From contig NZ_JAKNRW010000002.1 of the NCBI RefSeq assembly GCF_023072615.1, positions 310,001 through 374,000 on the forward strand: a stretch of DNA of 64,000 bases, read 5' to 3'. The DNA is from Pseudomonas violetae. GTDB lineage: Bacteria > Pseudomonadota > Gammaproteobacteria > Pseudomonadales > Pseudomonadaceae. A program made the position numbers and the translations under genes. The stretch's first letter is position 1. Each line of letters opens with the position of its first letter. Positions 30,478 to 38,966 of this stretch are shown here, piece after piece. The notes under the pieces are model-generated. The model ran no database searches. It was not told the DNA's origin and was given only the letters and a program-made list of their open reading frames with translations.

Positions 30478-30933
30478 TCAGCCGATCTCGGCAGCGCGCT
30501 TGACTGCCGCGCGGATTCGCGGATAGGTGCCGCAACGGCAAATATTGCCGGAAAGCGCCTGGTCGATATCGCTGTCAGTAGGCTTGGGGATTTTTGCCAG
30601 CAAGGCTGCGGCGGACATTATCTGCCCGGACTGGCAGTAGCCGCACTGGACAACGTCGAGTTCGGCCCAGGCTCGCTGCACGGGATGAGATCCATCGATG
30701 GACAGACCTTCGATCGTGAGAATCTTCTGGCCATGGGCCACGGCTGTGGCCGGCGTAATACAGGATCGCAGTGGCGCTCCGTCGACGTGCACGGTGCAGG
30801 CGCCGCATTGCGCCATGCCACAGCCAAATTTGGTGCCGGTCAGGTGCGCGACATCCCGCAGTACCCAAAGTAGCGGCATGTCCGCAGGGACATCCAGGGC
30901 CTGGTCCTTGCCATTGATGTTCAGGGTCAGCAT
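30478..30933 (-). CDS. [2Fe-2S] small subunit of molybdenum hydroxylase (isoquinoline 1-oxidoreductase alpha-like)
   Basis: Electron-transfer subunit of 151 residues. The plant-type [2Fe-2S] cluster motif [12 protein letters not shown] is near 40-50, and the second cluster motif [14 protein letters not shown] is at about 98-140. It has no signal peptide and would be carried out with its Tat-signal partner. It starts at ATG 30933 and lies 20 bases before the large-subunit gene. A LACTTVE-like family length confirms completeness. Confidence 0.9.
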   Translation of the reverse strand: MLTLNINGKDQALDVPADMPLLWVLRDVAHLTGTKFGCGMAQCGACTVHVDGAPLRSCITPATAVAHGQKILTIEGLSIDGSHPVQRAWAELDVVQCGYCQSGQIMSAAALLAKIPKPTDSDIDQALSGNICRCGTYPRIRAAVKRAAEIG

Positions 30934-31041
30934 TGCGGACTTCCTCAGACTCACGGTGTTCTGAAGGAGCGTCACTGGGCCAGATCAATGCCTGCGCTCG
31001 CCTCGGTTTATCCCTACAGCTAAGCGCAAAATAGCAGGCGA

Positions 31042-31064
31042 GACCGGTTCAGCGACCACCGGTC
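31042..31064 (-). terminator. Possible weak hairpin after the NnrS gene
   Basis: Inverted repeat GACCGGT/ACCGGTC with a nine-base loop, 44 bases downstream of the NnrS stop on the reverse strand. Only a short, interrupted T run follows, so termination is uncertain. Confidence 0.4.
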
Positions 31065-31107
31065 ATGCCATTCAAGTGCCACAGGGACGTGCAATTGCCG
31101 GCAACCG

Positions 31108-32262
31108 CTAAACCCTGGTCCGCAACAGAATGCTGGTGTAGTTCATCAGGAATAGCGTAAAGGCCGCACACCAGAACAGCGCCGACAAACCCAGGCCGCT
31201 GGCGGAAAAAGGTACCAACAGCACTCGGTAAACGCCCGCCATCATCAGTAGGATGAATCCCAGAACGATCGTTTTGGATGGGGTTAGCGCTCGCCCCGTG
31301 TGCCCCAGACTGACCCGCGCAATCATCGCCAGGCTCAACCCGCCGATCCCGCCGACAGCCAGTGAGTGAGTGGCAAGGCTCTGTTGCGAGATCAGGCCGG
31401 TATGCCACAGCGTCATCGCCAGGGCCGCAACTACTAGCCAGGCATATGCCAGGTACAACGACCACAGCAATGGCACGCCCCAGATACCCCTGTCATACCA
31501 ACGCCACAGCCGCAGCAGATGCAAACTACCCATCAGCAGAAACAGGCCTGACAGCCAGGGGCTGGGGACGTCGTTCAGCGCAGTTGCGAACGACAGGGCT
31601 GCAAGCAGCCCGCCGATGAGCAAAGTGTGAGTGGCCCAGGGGCTGGTCACTGGCGCAGGCAGGCGATTCAAGCCACGCTGAATGAAGAACGGAATCACCC
31701 GGCCACCGATCACGCTCATCAGCGCCCCCACCAACCACAGTGCTGCCAGCGCACCGCGCCGCTGCAGATCGCTGTCGTCAGTTGCCACGCCGGCCAGGGT
31801 CATGAATTGGCAACCCGTCAGAAGCGCGATCACCAGCAGGACTGGATAGTTGTCGCGCTTACTGGCCTTCAACAGGTCCCGCCCAATGAACCACGCCAGC
31901 AACGGCAAGAACGGAAGCTGTGCCGCGATCAGCAGTACCGCCGGCAACGGCATCATCCACGCCAGTCGTGCCAGCAGCCAGACCAGCATCAGGCCCATCA
32001 GGGACCTGCCATGAAGCCCTGGAAGGCCGGTCCAGTTAGGCACTGCCGTGAGGAGAAATCCGCCGATGATTGCAGCAGCGAAACCGAACGGCATTTCATG
32101 CCGATGCCACGCCAACATCCCGCCAATGGGTTGCGCATCGGGCAGCCGGCCGTACAACCACAAGCCCCAGACCGCCACGGCAATAGCCGCAAAACCGGCG
32201 CCGGCGAGAAAAAACGGCCGAAACCCCAGACTGAACAACGGTGCCAAGCCCAAGGCGCGCAT
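31108..32262 (-). CDS. NnrS family membrane protein
   Basis: Polytopic inner-membrane protein of 384 residues, about 12 helices, from the NnrS family, haem- and copper-containing proteins linked to nitric oxide stress. Family marks are the FRPFF start, the WHRHEMPFGF motif near residue 52, and the THSLAVGGIGG motif near 305. The frame stays open upstream, but the ATG at 32262 overlaps the TGA of the preceding small gene, giving the family length. Three NorR-type sites and a sigma-54-like promoter lie upstream of the two-gene operon. Confidence 0.9.
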   Translation of the reverse strand: MRALGLAPLFSLGFRPFFLAGAGFAAIAVAVWGLWLYGRLPDAQPIGGMLAWHRHEMPFGFAAAIIGGFLLTAVPNWTGLPGLHGRSLMGLMLVWLLARLAWMMPLPAVLLIAAQLPFLPLLAWFIGRDLLKASKRDNYPVLLVIALLTGCQFMTLAGVATDDSDLQRRGALAALWLVGALMSVIGGRVIPFFIQRGLNRLPAPVTSPWATHTLLIGGLLAALSFATALNDVPSPWLSGLFLLMGSLHLLRLWRWYDRGIWGVPLLWSLYLAYAWLVVAALAMTLWHTGLISQQSLATHSLAVGGIGGLSLAMIARVSLGHTGRALTPSKTIVLGFILLMMAGVYRVLLVPFSASGLGLSALFWCAAFTLFLMNYTSILLRTRV

Positions 32263-32510
32263 CAGGCGCCCCCGCCATTCAGGCGCTGCCTCAGGTGATA
32301 CTGGGATAGCAGACGCATGACATAGCCGATTTTCAACAGGGTTGGCCCGATGATGGTCATGGCGTGCAACGACACCAGCGCGGGAATAGACAGATATCCG
32401 CCGTATAAATAGGCACCGTAGATACCGGCTACCAGCAGTGACAGCCCGGCAAAGAGGATACGGCTGGACAGGTGCAGGACATTTCGGGGATTGCTGAAGA
32501 ACTTGAACAT
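32262..32510 (-). CDS. Small two-helix membrane protein upstream of NnrS
   Basis: Protein of 82 residues with two predicted membrane helices (about 17-38 and 42-62) and a basic C-terminal tail. ATG 32510 has AGGAG about 12 bases upstream. Its TGA overlaps the NnrS start. From memory, the nitric-oxide-controlled fhp locus of P. aeruginosa has a similar small membrane gene (ppyR) beside an NnrS-like gene; the match is by size, topology and context, not confirmed by alignment. Confidence 0.8.
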   Translation of the reverse strand: MFKFFSNPRNVLHLSSRILFAGLSLLVAGIYGAYLYGGYLSIPALVSLHAMTIIGPTLLKIGYVMRLLSQYHLRQRLNGGGA

Positions 32511-32550
32511 TTTCCGGTACTCCTGAAGTTGTTCGGGGTACGGGTGATGT

Positions 32551-32566
32551 ATCAAGTCTCGTGCCA
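32551..32566 (-). promoter_or_regulatory. Sigma-54-like promoter for the NnrS operon
   Basis: The reverse strand reads TGGCACG, four bases, TTGAT. This matches the consensus TGGCACG-N4-TTGCW except that the -12 GC is GA. A start site near 32540 would leave a 30-base leader before the small membrane protein gene. Confidence 0.6.
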
Positions 32567-32607
32567 GCTTCCAGGGCCTTGAAAATCAATGAGCCGAGGA
32601 TAATCTA

Positions 32608-32664
32608 GTCATAATGACAATCACCCATCGAGGTCGTTATGACTCTTTCAGTTGTCATGATGAC
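32608..32664. promoter_or_regulatory. Three NorR/FhpR-type enhancer sites
   Basis: Three copies of the GTCA-N3-TGAC palindrome: GTCATAATGAC at 32608-32618 (perfect), GTCGTTATGAC at 32633-32643 (one mismatch) and GTCATGATGAC at 32654-32664 (perfect). Centres are 25 and 21 bases apart. The number, spacing and position upstream of a sigma-54-like promoter match the NorR enhancer arrangement known from norVW. Confidence 0.7.
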
Positions 32665-32741
32665 TACCAAAGTCAAACTCGGGACTGCGTTAGAGCGAGC
32701 CTTCGGCCGCAAGAGCTATTACACTCGCAGGCTCACCTGCC

Positions 32742-33596
32742 ATGGACTCGAACATGAAGCGCCCGGTTGCCAGCAACGAAGATAAACGTCCTCGATTCTG
32801 GCGCGATAACGCTCTGCCCTTCATCGAAGCGCGCTCCATCGCCGACGGCCGCGAGGTATGTTACTCGCGCCATTCCCACGAGCATTTTTCAATTGGTGCG
32901 ATCACGGCCGGGCGTAGTACCTATATCCACGAACAGGCGCAATTAGAGATCAGCGTCGGCACCGTCGTGCTGATGAACCCTGGCGATGTGCACGCCTGCA
33001 ATCCCATCGACGACCAGCCCTGGTCGTACTTGATGTTTTATGTTGATACCGCCTGGCTTACCGAACTTCAGCACCAGTTGGGTTTCAGTCCAGACTCGGC
33101 GTTGCGCCGCTTTTCCCTTACGCATGTGCGCGATGCCAACCTGTTTGAGGGGCTGGTTGGGTTGTATGAGGTATTGATCGACACGCAGCAGGACAACCTG
33201 CAGAAACACAGCACGCTGGTGGAATTTTTCAGCGAACTGCAGTTGCGATTGAACCCGGCCGAGCAACCGCTGCACGAGCCCAACTTCAAGCTGGAGCGTG
33301 CAGCCGATTTCCTTCGCGACAACTGCACTCAATTGCTCAAGCTTGAAGACATATGCGCGGCCGCCCAGTTATCGCCGTCCTATCTGATCCGCGCTTTCAA
33401 GCAGCATTACGGCATGACGCCGCACGCCTTCCTGATCAATCGCCGCATCCAGTTCGCCCAGGACCGCCTGCGCAGCGGCAAGCTGATTGCCGATGTCGCG
33501 CTTGAAGCGGGGTTTGCCGACCAGGCACATTTTCAGCGCGCGTTCAAACAACACCTGGCCGCGACACCCGGCCAATATCAAGGCAATAGCAGGTAA
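32742..33596 (+). CDS. AraC family transcriptional regulator
   Basis: Regulator of 284 residues. Residues about 25-125 form a cupin-type ligand domain (SRHSHEHFSIGAITAGRS, NPGDVHACNP); residues 185-284 hold two helix-turn-helix motifs ending FADQAHFQRAFKQHLAATPGQY. This class commonly sits beside and controls a LysE exporter, and the convergent neighbour is one. The two genes overlap by 19 bases at their 3' ends. The ribosome site before ATG 32742 is poor; ATG 32754 is also possible. Confidence 0.9.
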   Translation: MDSNMKRPVASNEDKRPRFWRDNALPFIEARSIADGREVCYSRHSHEHFSIGAITAGRSTYIHEQAQLEISVGTVVLMNPGDVHACNPIDDQPWSYLMFYVDTAWLTELQHQLGFSPDSALRRFSLTHVRDANLFEGLVGLYEVLIDTQQDNLQKHSTLVEFFSELQLRLNPAEQPLHEPNFKLERAADFLRDNCTQLLKLEDICAAAQLSPSYLIRAFKQHYGMTPHAFLINRRIQFAQDRLRSGKLIADVALEAGFADQAHFQRAFKQHLAATPGQYQGNSR

Positions 33597-34165
33597 CCGG
33601 CACTCACCACCAACAACGCCGCCATCCCCCGATTGAACAGGCGCATCCCCTGCGGATTATTCAGATACCCGCGCAAAAACGTCCCGGCATAGGCCCAACA
33701 CCCAACAGACAGATAACAGATCACCAGATAGACCCCAGCAAACTGCCAGACCAGGCGCGATTCACCATCAGCGACAAACGCACCCATGCCCGCCACGCAG
33801 GCCAACCAGGCTTTCGGGTTGAGCCACTGCATTACTGCGCCATATAGCATAGAGGGCGCGCGGGCTGAACCCGCAGCATCGACCCGGCCATCGTTGGCAG
33901 CCAGCTTCCAAGCCATGAACAACAGAAAAGCCACGCCCGCCAACTGCACCACGTGCGTCAGCGCCGGCCAGCGCTGCAACACCTCATGTAACCCCAGCCC
34001 CATCAACACCAGCAACAACACGAAGCCCAACGTGGCGCCCAGCACGTGCCGCTGGCTGGCGAGCCAGCCAAACTGCGCGCCGGAACTCAAGGCCACAATA
34101 TTCACAGGCCCCGGGGTGATCGAAGCCACCAACGCAAACGCGGCCATGGAGACAATCAGACTCAT
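33578..34165 (-). CDS. LysE family amino acid exporter
   Basis: Inner-membrane exporter of 195 residues with about six helices. The N-terminal ITPGPVNIVALSSGAQFG motif is diagnostic of the LysE/RhtB family, and LNPKAWLACV near 115 is the second conserved block. GAGG lies before ATG 34165. It likely exports an amino acid or related metabolite; the AraC gene next to it is the probable regulator. A second, distinct LysE gene is divergent from it. Confidence 0.9.
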   Translation of the reverse strand: MSLIVSMAAFALVASITPGPVNIVALSSGAQFGWLASQRHVLGATLGFVLLLVLMGLGLHEVLQRWPALTHVVQLAGVAFLLFMAWKLAANDGRVDAAGSARAPSMLYGAVMQWLNPKAWLACVAGMGAFVADGESRLVWQFAGVYLVICYLSVGCWAYAGTFLRGYLNNPQGMRLFNRGMAALLVVSAGYLLLP

Positions 34166-34331
34166 CGCAAACCTCTTCACTCGGTTGAATTGGCTCCCAG
34201 AGTAAAAAACTGCCACTCACGAGTATTGAACAAAACACCCCTCAGCTGTACCACGACGAACGTGGATCACTGTATGGGTTGCACCTCACGCGAGCATGGT
34301 AAAAATAGTCCAGCTGATTCTGGAACCGCTT

Positions 34332-34952
34332 ATGGACCTCGCCACTCTCGCCCTCTTCCTTCCCGCCTGTTTCGCCCTGAACATGGCACCGGGCCCGAAC
34401 AACCTGCTGTCGGTCAGCAACTCCACCCGTTACGGGTACCGCACCGCCTGTGTCGCCGGAATGGGACGATTGCTGGCGTTCGCCGCAATGATTGCCCTTG
34501 CCTCCGCCGGGCTGGCGGTGGTTTTGCAAACCTCAGAACTGCTGTTCTCCGGGATCAAGATTCTAGGCGCGGCTTATCTGTTTTATCTCGCCTGGCAATT
34601 GTGGCGATCCGATGCGGGAAGCGACAATCAGGTCACCGGTGGTCCGGTGGGCATCCCCGCATTGGCGCGCCAGGAATTCCTGGTAGCAGCGGGTAACCCT
34701 AAGGCGATCCTGATCTTCACGGCATTTCTCCCGCAGTTCGTCGACCCCGCGCAGGCGATTACCCCGCAGTTCGCGGTACTGGGCGGGCTATTCCTGGCCC
34801 TGGAGTGGATCGCCATTGGCGCCTACGCCTATATGGGCCTGCACATGCGCCGCTGGTTCAGCACCCCCCGTGGCAAACAGATATTTAATCGATGCTGCGC
34901 CGGATTGCTGTCGGCGGCGGCCTCAGTGTTGTTGCTGGCGCGTCGGGCGTAA
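34332..34952 (+). CDS. LysE family amino acid exporter
   Basis: Second LysE/RhtB exporter, 206 residues, about six helices. The motif NMAPGPNNLLSVSNSTRYG near residue 17 and the AAGNPKAILIFTAFLPQF block near 115 are characteristic. I chose ATG 34332, with a GGAA sequence upstream; an ATG at 34296 would add 12 residues that do not fit the family start. It is closer to RhtB-type homoserine/threonine exporters by motif. The ada gene follows in the same direction. Confidence 0.9.
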   Translation: MDLATLALFLPACFALNMAPGPNNLLSVSNSTRYGYRTACVAGMGRLLAFAAMIALASAGLAVVLQTSELLFSGIKILGAAYLFYLAWQLWRSDAGSDNQVTGGPVGIPALARQEFLVAAGNPKAILIFTAFLPQFVDPAQAITPQFAVLGGLFLALEWIAIGAYAYMGLHMRRWFSTPRGKQIFNRCCAGLLSAAASVLLLARRA

Positions 34953-35013
34953 TGGCGAATTCTTTGTCGATTTACCGGTGGAGCGGTCGTCCGACGCCCC
35001 CTATGCTCACGCC

Positions 35014-36117
35014 ATGAACCTACAGAACGCTTCGCTCCCGCCCCACAACGAGATGGTCCGCGCCATGCTTGAACGTGACACTGCCTACGAAGGCGTGTTC
35101 TTTACTGCGGTCAAGACCACCGGCATCTTTTGCCGTCCCAGTTGCACGGCGCGCAAACCAAAACCTGAGAATGTCGAGTTCTTCGCCCATGCCGATGAAT
35201 GTCTGTCAGCGGGCTATCGCGCCTGCCTGCGCTGCAAGCCATTGGACGCTGCTGCCATTGCCCCAGACTGGGTGCAACAATTGCTGATAGCGGTGGACGC
35301 CGCCCCGGATCGACAATGGTCCGATGCTCAGCTGCTGGCTGAAGACATCGAACCGCTGAAGCTTCGGCGCTGGTTCAAGCAGCATTTCGGCATGACCTTC
35401 CACGCCTGGCTGCGCACCCGCCGTCTTGGCATGGCGCTGGGCGGTATCAAGCAGGGTGAGTCCATCGACAACGCGGCGTTCGATTCGGGCTATGAATCCC
35501 TGAGCGGTTTTCGCGACGCGTTTCAAAAGTCATTCCGCATCACCCCCGGTCGCGCGGCCGACAGTGAGCCCCTGCTGTTCACCCGCCTGACTACCCCATT
35601 GGGGCCGATGATCGCCATGGCCGAACGGCGTGGGCTGGTGCTGCTTGAATTCCTGGACCGACCGGCGTTGACCCGGGAGGTCGAATCACTGCAAAACCGT
35701 TACGGCTACGTGGTAGCCCCAGGGAATAACGCACACTTGCGTCAGATCGAAGACGAATTGGCGCAGTATTTCGCCGGCAAACTGAGCGAATTCACGGTCG
35801 CGCTGCATTTGCCAGGCAGCGAATTTTCCCGGCAAGTGTGGGCCGAGCTGGTGAAAATCCCCTACGGACAGACCAGTACCTATGGCGCCATTGCCGCAAT
35901 TCTCGGCAAACCCGGCGCCAGCCGTGCCGTTGGCCTGGCTAACGGACATAACCGGGTGTCGATCGTCGTGCCTTGCCACCGGGTGATCGGTGCCGATGGC
36001 TCGTTGACCGGTTATGGCGGCGGCCAACCGCGCAAAGCATTCCTGCTGCGCCTGGAAAACGCTGCACTGCAGCTCAGCCAGTTGAGCCTGCCGGGCATGA
36101 CGCGCGAAGAAGCATGA
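35014..36117 (+). CDS. ada: Ada: alkylation-repair methyltransferase and transcriptional activator
   Basis: Protein of 367 residues combining three modules. The N-terminal Ada zinc domain has C40, C44, C71 and C74; C40 matches the phosphotriester methyl acceptor. An AraC-type DNA-binding segment follows (about 85-185). The C-terminal O6-methylguanine methyltransferase has the acceptor cysteine at about 321 in VPCHRVIG. All catalytic residues are intact, so the adaptive response should work. The frame opens earlier, but ATG 35014 aligns with Ada. It overlaps the next glycosylase gene by four bases. Confidence 0.94.
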   Translation: MNLQNASLPPHNEMVRAMLERDTAYEGVFFTAVKTTGIFCRPSCTARKPKPENVEFFAHADECLSAGYRACLRCKPLDAAAIAPDWVQQLLIAVDAAPDRQWSDAQLLAEDIEPLKLRRWFKQHFGMTFHAWLRTRRLGMALGGIKQGESIDNAAFDSGYESLSGFRDAFQKSFRITPGRAADSEPLLFTRLTTPLGPMIAMAERRGLVLLEFLDRPALTREVESLQNRYGYVVAPGNNAHLRQIEDELAQYFAGKLSEFTVALHLPGSEFSRQVWAELVKIPYGQTSTYGAIAAILGKPGASRAVGLANGHNRVSIVVPCHRVIGADGSLTGYGGGQPRKAFLLRLENAALQLSQLSLPGMTREEA

Positions 36118-36746
36118 GCGCCATGCCCGATACCTGGTCTGCTGCCACCGACTTTCTTGCCTGCATCGACGACGACTGGCGCCAGCACATCGCGGCCATT
36201 GGTCCCTGCCTCCATCAGCCACAACCGGCCAGGAATCCCTATGAATCGCTGGTGCGCTCGATCGCTTATCAACAACTGCATGCCAGGGCCGGCGACGCAA
36301 TCATAAAGCGGTTACTGGCGCTGTTCCCCACAGGGAGTTTTCCGCGACCTGAACAGATCATCGCCATCGGTTTCGATGCGCTGCGCAGCTGTGGCTTTTC
36401 GGCCAGCAAAATAGCGACCATTCAGGGCATCGCCGAGGCGGCCGTGAGTGGCGTGGTGCCCGATTACGTCACTGCGCGGGTGATGGACGACGACGCGCTG
36501 ATTAATCGCTTGATCACCTTGCGTGGAGTTGGCCGCTGGACGGTCGAGATGCTGCTAATCTACGGCCTGGAACGACCTGATATTTTGCCGGCCGACGATT
36601 TCGGGGTGCGCGAGGGTTACCGGCGATTGAAGCGGCTTGAGCTGCAGCCGACCCGCAAGCAGATAATCGAAATCGGCCTGGGGTGGAGTCCGTATCGGAC
36701 AGTGGCATCGTGGTATCTATGGCGGGTGCCCGCCCAGACGGGCTGA
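36114..36746 (+). CDS. DNA-3-methyladenine glycosylase (AlkA-like, HhH-GPD)
   Basis: Base-excision enzyme of 210 residues that removes alkylated purines. The helix-hairpin-helix LRGVGRWTVEMLLIYGL is near residue 135-155, and the catalytic Asp follows in ILPADDFGV near 162. It lacks the N-terminal beta domain of E. coli AlkA, as is normal for this shorter class. ATG 36114 overlaps the ada stop (ATGA), so the two are translated together as an adaptive-response operon. Confidence 0.92.
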   Translation: MSAMPDTWSAATDFLACIDDDWRQHIAAIGPCLHQPQPARNPYESLVRSIAYQQLHARAGDAIIKRLLALFPTGSFPRPEQIIAIGFDALRSCGFSASKIATIQGIAEAAVSGVVPDYVTARVMDDDALINRLITLRGVGRWTVEMLLIYGLERPDILPADDFGVREGYRRLKRLELQPTRKQIIEIGLGWSPYRTVASWYLWRVPAQTG

Positions 36747-36799
36747 AAGATCGCTGCCTACGGCAGAACCCTGTAGCTGCCGAAGGCTGCGATCTTTTG
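36746..36799. repeat. Inverted repeat pair (GGCTGCGATCTTT family)
   Basis: AAAGATCGCTGCCTACGGCAG and the reverse-oriented CTGCCGAAGGCTGCGATCTT face each other between convergent glycosylase and miaE genes. The pair can serve as a two-way terminator. Confidence 0.82.
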
Positions 36800-36806
36800 A
36801 CGGTGA

Positions 36807-37415
36807 TCATGCAGCAGCCGGCACACCACTATGAAACCGAAACTCGACATCCGGTGACTCGATTAACGCCTGCTCCGCAGCACGCACCCTGTCGATCACC
36901 TGGGCAATATCCTTGGCATCCCCATACTGGTAAGCCAATTTCAAATATCCCTGGAAATGCCGGGCCTCGCTTTTCAGCAGGCCGAAATAGAACTTGCCCA
37001 GCTCCTCGTCCAGATGAGGCACCAGTGCTTCAAAACGCTCGCAGCTACGCGCTTCGATAAAAGCCCCCACCACCAGTGTGTCGACCAGTTTTACCGGCTC
37101 ATGGCTACGCACCACCTTGCGTAGGCCCGATGCGTAACGCCCGGCTGACAACTGACGCAGCGCAATCTTGCGCTTTTTCATCAAGCGCATGACCTGTTCG
37201 TGGTGCACCAGTTCTTCCCGGGCCAGGCGTGACATCAAATTGATCAGGTCGACGTGGGAATGGTACTTGGCGATCAGGCTCAACGCCGTGCTGGCCGCCT
37301 TGAATTCGCAGTTCTTATGGTCGATCAGCAGGGTTTCCTGATCGGCCAGTGCGGCTTGAACCCAGCCGTCGGGGGTGCGGCAGCCGAGGAACTCGTGAAT
37401 GTCGGGAAGGATCAT
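36807..37415 (-). CDS. miaE: tRNA-(ms2io6A)-hydroxylase
   Basis: Di-iron monooxygenase that hydroxylates the isopentenyl group of ms2i6A37 in tRNA. The protein has 202 residues; carboxylate/histidine ligands are visible in HKNCEFKAASTA, AREELVHHEQV and FIEARSCERF, with a second half motif KSEARHFQGY. ATG 37415 starts MILPDIHEFLG; an in-frame GTG lies nine bases earlier. It is convergent with the ada operon across a repeat pair. Confidence 0.92.
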   Translation of the reverse strand: MILPDIHEFLGCRTPDGWVQAALADQETLLIDHKNCEFKAASTALSLIAKYHSHVDLINLMSRLAREELVHHEQVMRLMKKRKIALRQLSAGRYASGLRKVVRSHEPVKLVDTLVVGAFIEARSCERFEALVPHLDEELGKFYFGLLKSEARHFQGYLKLAYQYGDAKDIAQVIDRVRAAEQALIESPDVEFRFHSGVPAAA

Positions 37416-37576
37416 GGGGCTCACGGATAGAAGGTATAAAACGAAGGGCGCCGATTATACCGGCCTGCCGCCAGACCACCAGTCGCTTACCGTTGATATG
37501 CATCAAGTCCCGGATGCGTGGCCAGCAACTATAGTTGTCCAACGCAGTAGTTTTCATTCTCCTGGAGATCCCGATC

Positions 37577-38440
37577 ATGCAAGCCATCCGTAGCATCCTG
37601 GTGGTCATCGAGCCCGAACACTCGGAAAGCCTCGCACTCAAACGCGCAAAACTGATTGCCGGTGTGACCCAGGCGCATCTGCATCTGCTGGTGTGCGACC
37701 GCAAGCACAATCATGGCGGCATGCTCAGCGTGCTCAAGGCGGCGCTATTGGAGGATGGCTACAGCGTCACCACCGAGCAGGCGTGGAACGAAAGTCTGCA
37801 TGAAACCATCATCGATGTGCAGCAGGCTGAAGGCTGCGGCCTGGTGATCAAGCAGCATTTTCCCGACAGCCCGTTGAAAAAAGCCCTGCTGACGCCGGCA
37901 GACTGGAAACTGTTGCGGCACTGCCCTACCCCGGTGCTGCTGGTGAAAACCGCCAACCCATGGAAAGACGGGGTGATTTTAGCGGCCATCGATGTCGGCA
38001 ATACCGACCTGGAACACCGTCACCTGCATGCCACCATCATCGACCATGGCTACGACATCGCCAGCCTGGCCAAGGCCCGCCTGCACGTGATCAGCGCCCA
38101 TCCGTCACCCATGCTGTCGTCTGCGGACCCGACCTTTCAACTCAGCGAAACCATCGAGGCGCGCTATCGCGAACAATGCCGGGCGTTCCAGGCCGAGTTC
38201 GACATCGATGACGAGCACCTGCACATCGAGGAAGGGCCAGCTGATGTGCTGATTCCGTTCTTGGCGCACAAGCTGCAGGCGGCGGTGACGGTGATTGGCA
38301 CAGTGGCGCGGTCGGGGCTGTCCGGCGCACTGATTGGCAATACAGCGGAAGTGGTACTGGATGCGCTCGAGAGTGATGTGCTGGTGTTGAAACCCCAGGA
38401 GATCGAGGATCATCTGGGAGAGATCGTGTCCCATCATTGA
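37577..38440 (+). CDS. Tandem-domain universal stress protein (UspE-like)
   Basis: Cytoplasmic protein of 287 residues with two Usp domains (about 1-135 and 140-280). Each has the nucleotide-binding-type C-terminal block: CPTPVLLVK near 130 and GNTAEVVLDALESDVLVLK near 255, the second preceded by IGTVARSGLSG. GGAG precedes ATG 37577. Relatives are induced under stress or oxygen limitation. It lies two genes before acnB, the order I recall from P. aeruginosa. Confidence 0.9.
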   Translation: MQAIRSILVVIEPEHSESLALKRAKLIAGVTQAHLHLLVCDRKHNHGGMLSVLKAALLEDGYSVTTEQAWNESLHETIIDVQQAEGCGLVIKQHFPDSPLKKALLTPADWKLLRHCPTPVLLVKTANPWKDGVILAAIDVGNTDLEHRHLHATIIDHGYDIASLAKARLHVISAHPSPMLSSADPTFQLSETIEARYREQCRAFQAEFDIDDEHLHIEEGPADVLIPFLAHKLQAAVTVIGTVARSGLSGALIGNTAEVVLDALESDVLVLKPQEIEDHLGEIVSHH

Positions 38441-38455
38441 GATTTGCGGTGCATT

Positions 38456-38485
38456 TGTGGCGTGGGAACTTGTGGGATCGCCACA
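38456..38485. terminator. Hairpin between convergent genes
   Basis: Stem TGTGGCG/CGCCACA with a 16-base loop between the stress-protein and DUF1289 genes. No T run follows on either strand, so its strength as a terminator is uncertain. Confidence 0.45.
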
Positions 38486-38495
38486 GGTTCAAGCT

Positions 38496-38966
38496 TTAGC
38501 CGCCGAAGGCGTCCTTGAGAAATCCCGGCGCGATATAGCGCTGGTAATGCGCCTCCGACAGCAAAAAGAACTCCCGATCAATCGCATCGCGTAATTCCGG
38601 CAGGTTCCAGTCGCGAAATTCGGGCATCAGCACCATCCCGTAGGCCTCAAGGTTGTTGATCACCCGCGCGCCCCGGGCGATCAACTGATAGGCCCAGCAA
38701 TATTCCGACTGGTGCGGCACGAAGCGAATCTTGCGTTGTTCCAGCTGCAGCCGCAGGCGCTGGGGGTCGAAAACCTCCAGTTTGCTGGCCATCACCTGGG
38801 ACAACAACTGTTCCAGACGCAGCCACACCGCGCGCTTCTCCTCCTCGTTGTAACCATTCCAGTTGATCACTTCATGGTGAAAACGCTTGCAGCCACGGCA
38901 CACCAGATCACCGTAAACAGTGGAGCAGAGGCCGACGCAGGGGGTCTTGATGGTCTGATTGGGCAT
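38496..38966 (-). CDS. DUF1289 domain protein with extended C terminus
   Basis: Protein of 156 residues. The N-terminal DUF1289 domain carries four cysteines (C10, C14, C23, C26) in a PCVGLC..LVCRGCKRF pattern, likely a metal or iron-sulfur site. The remainder is helical and specific to this longer version. I chose ATG 38966; an in-frame ATG 15 bases upstream is possible. Function unknown. It is divergent from acnB. Confidence 0.85.
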   Translation of the reverse strand: MPNQTIKTPCVGLCSTVYGDLVCRGCKRFHHEVINWNGYNEEEKRAVWLRLEQLLSQVMASKLEVFDPQRLRLQLEQRKIRFVPHQSEYCWAYQLIARGARVINNLEAYGMVLMPEFRDWNLPELRDAIDREFFLLSEAHYQRYIAPGFLKDAFGG

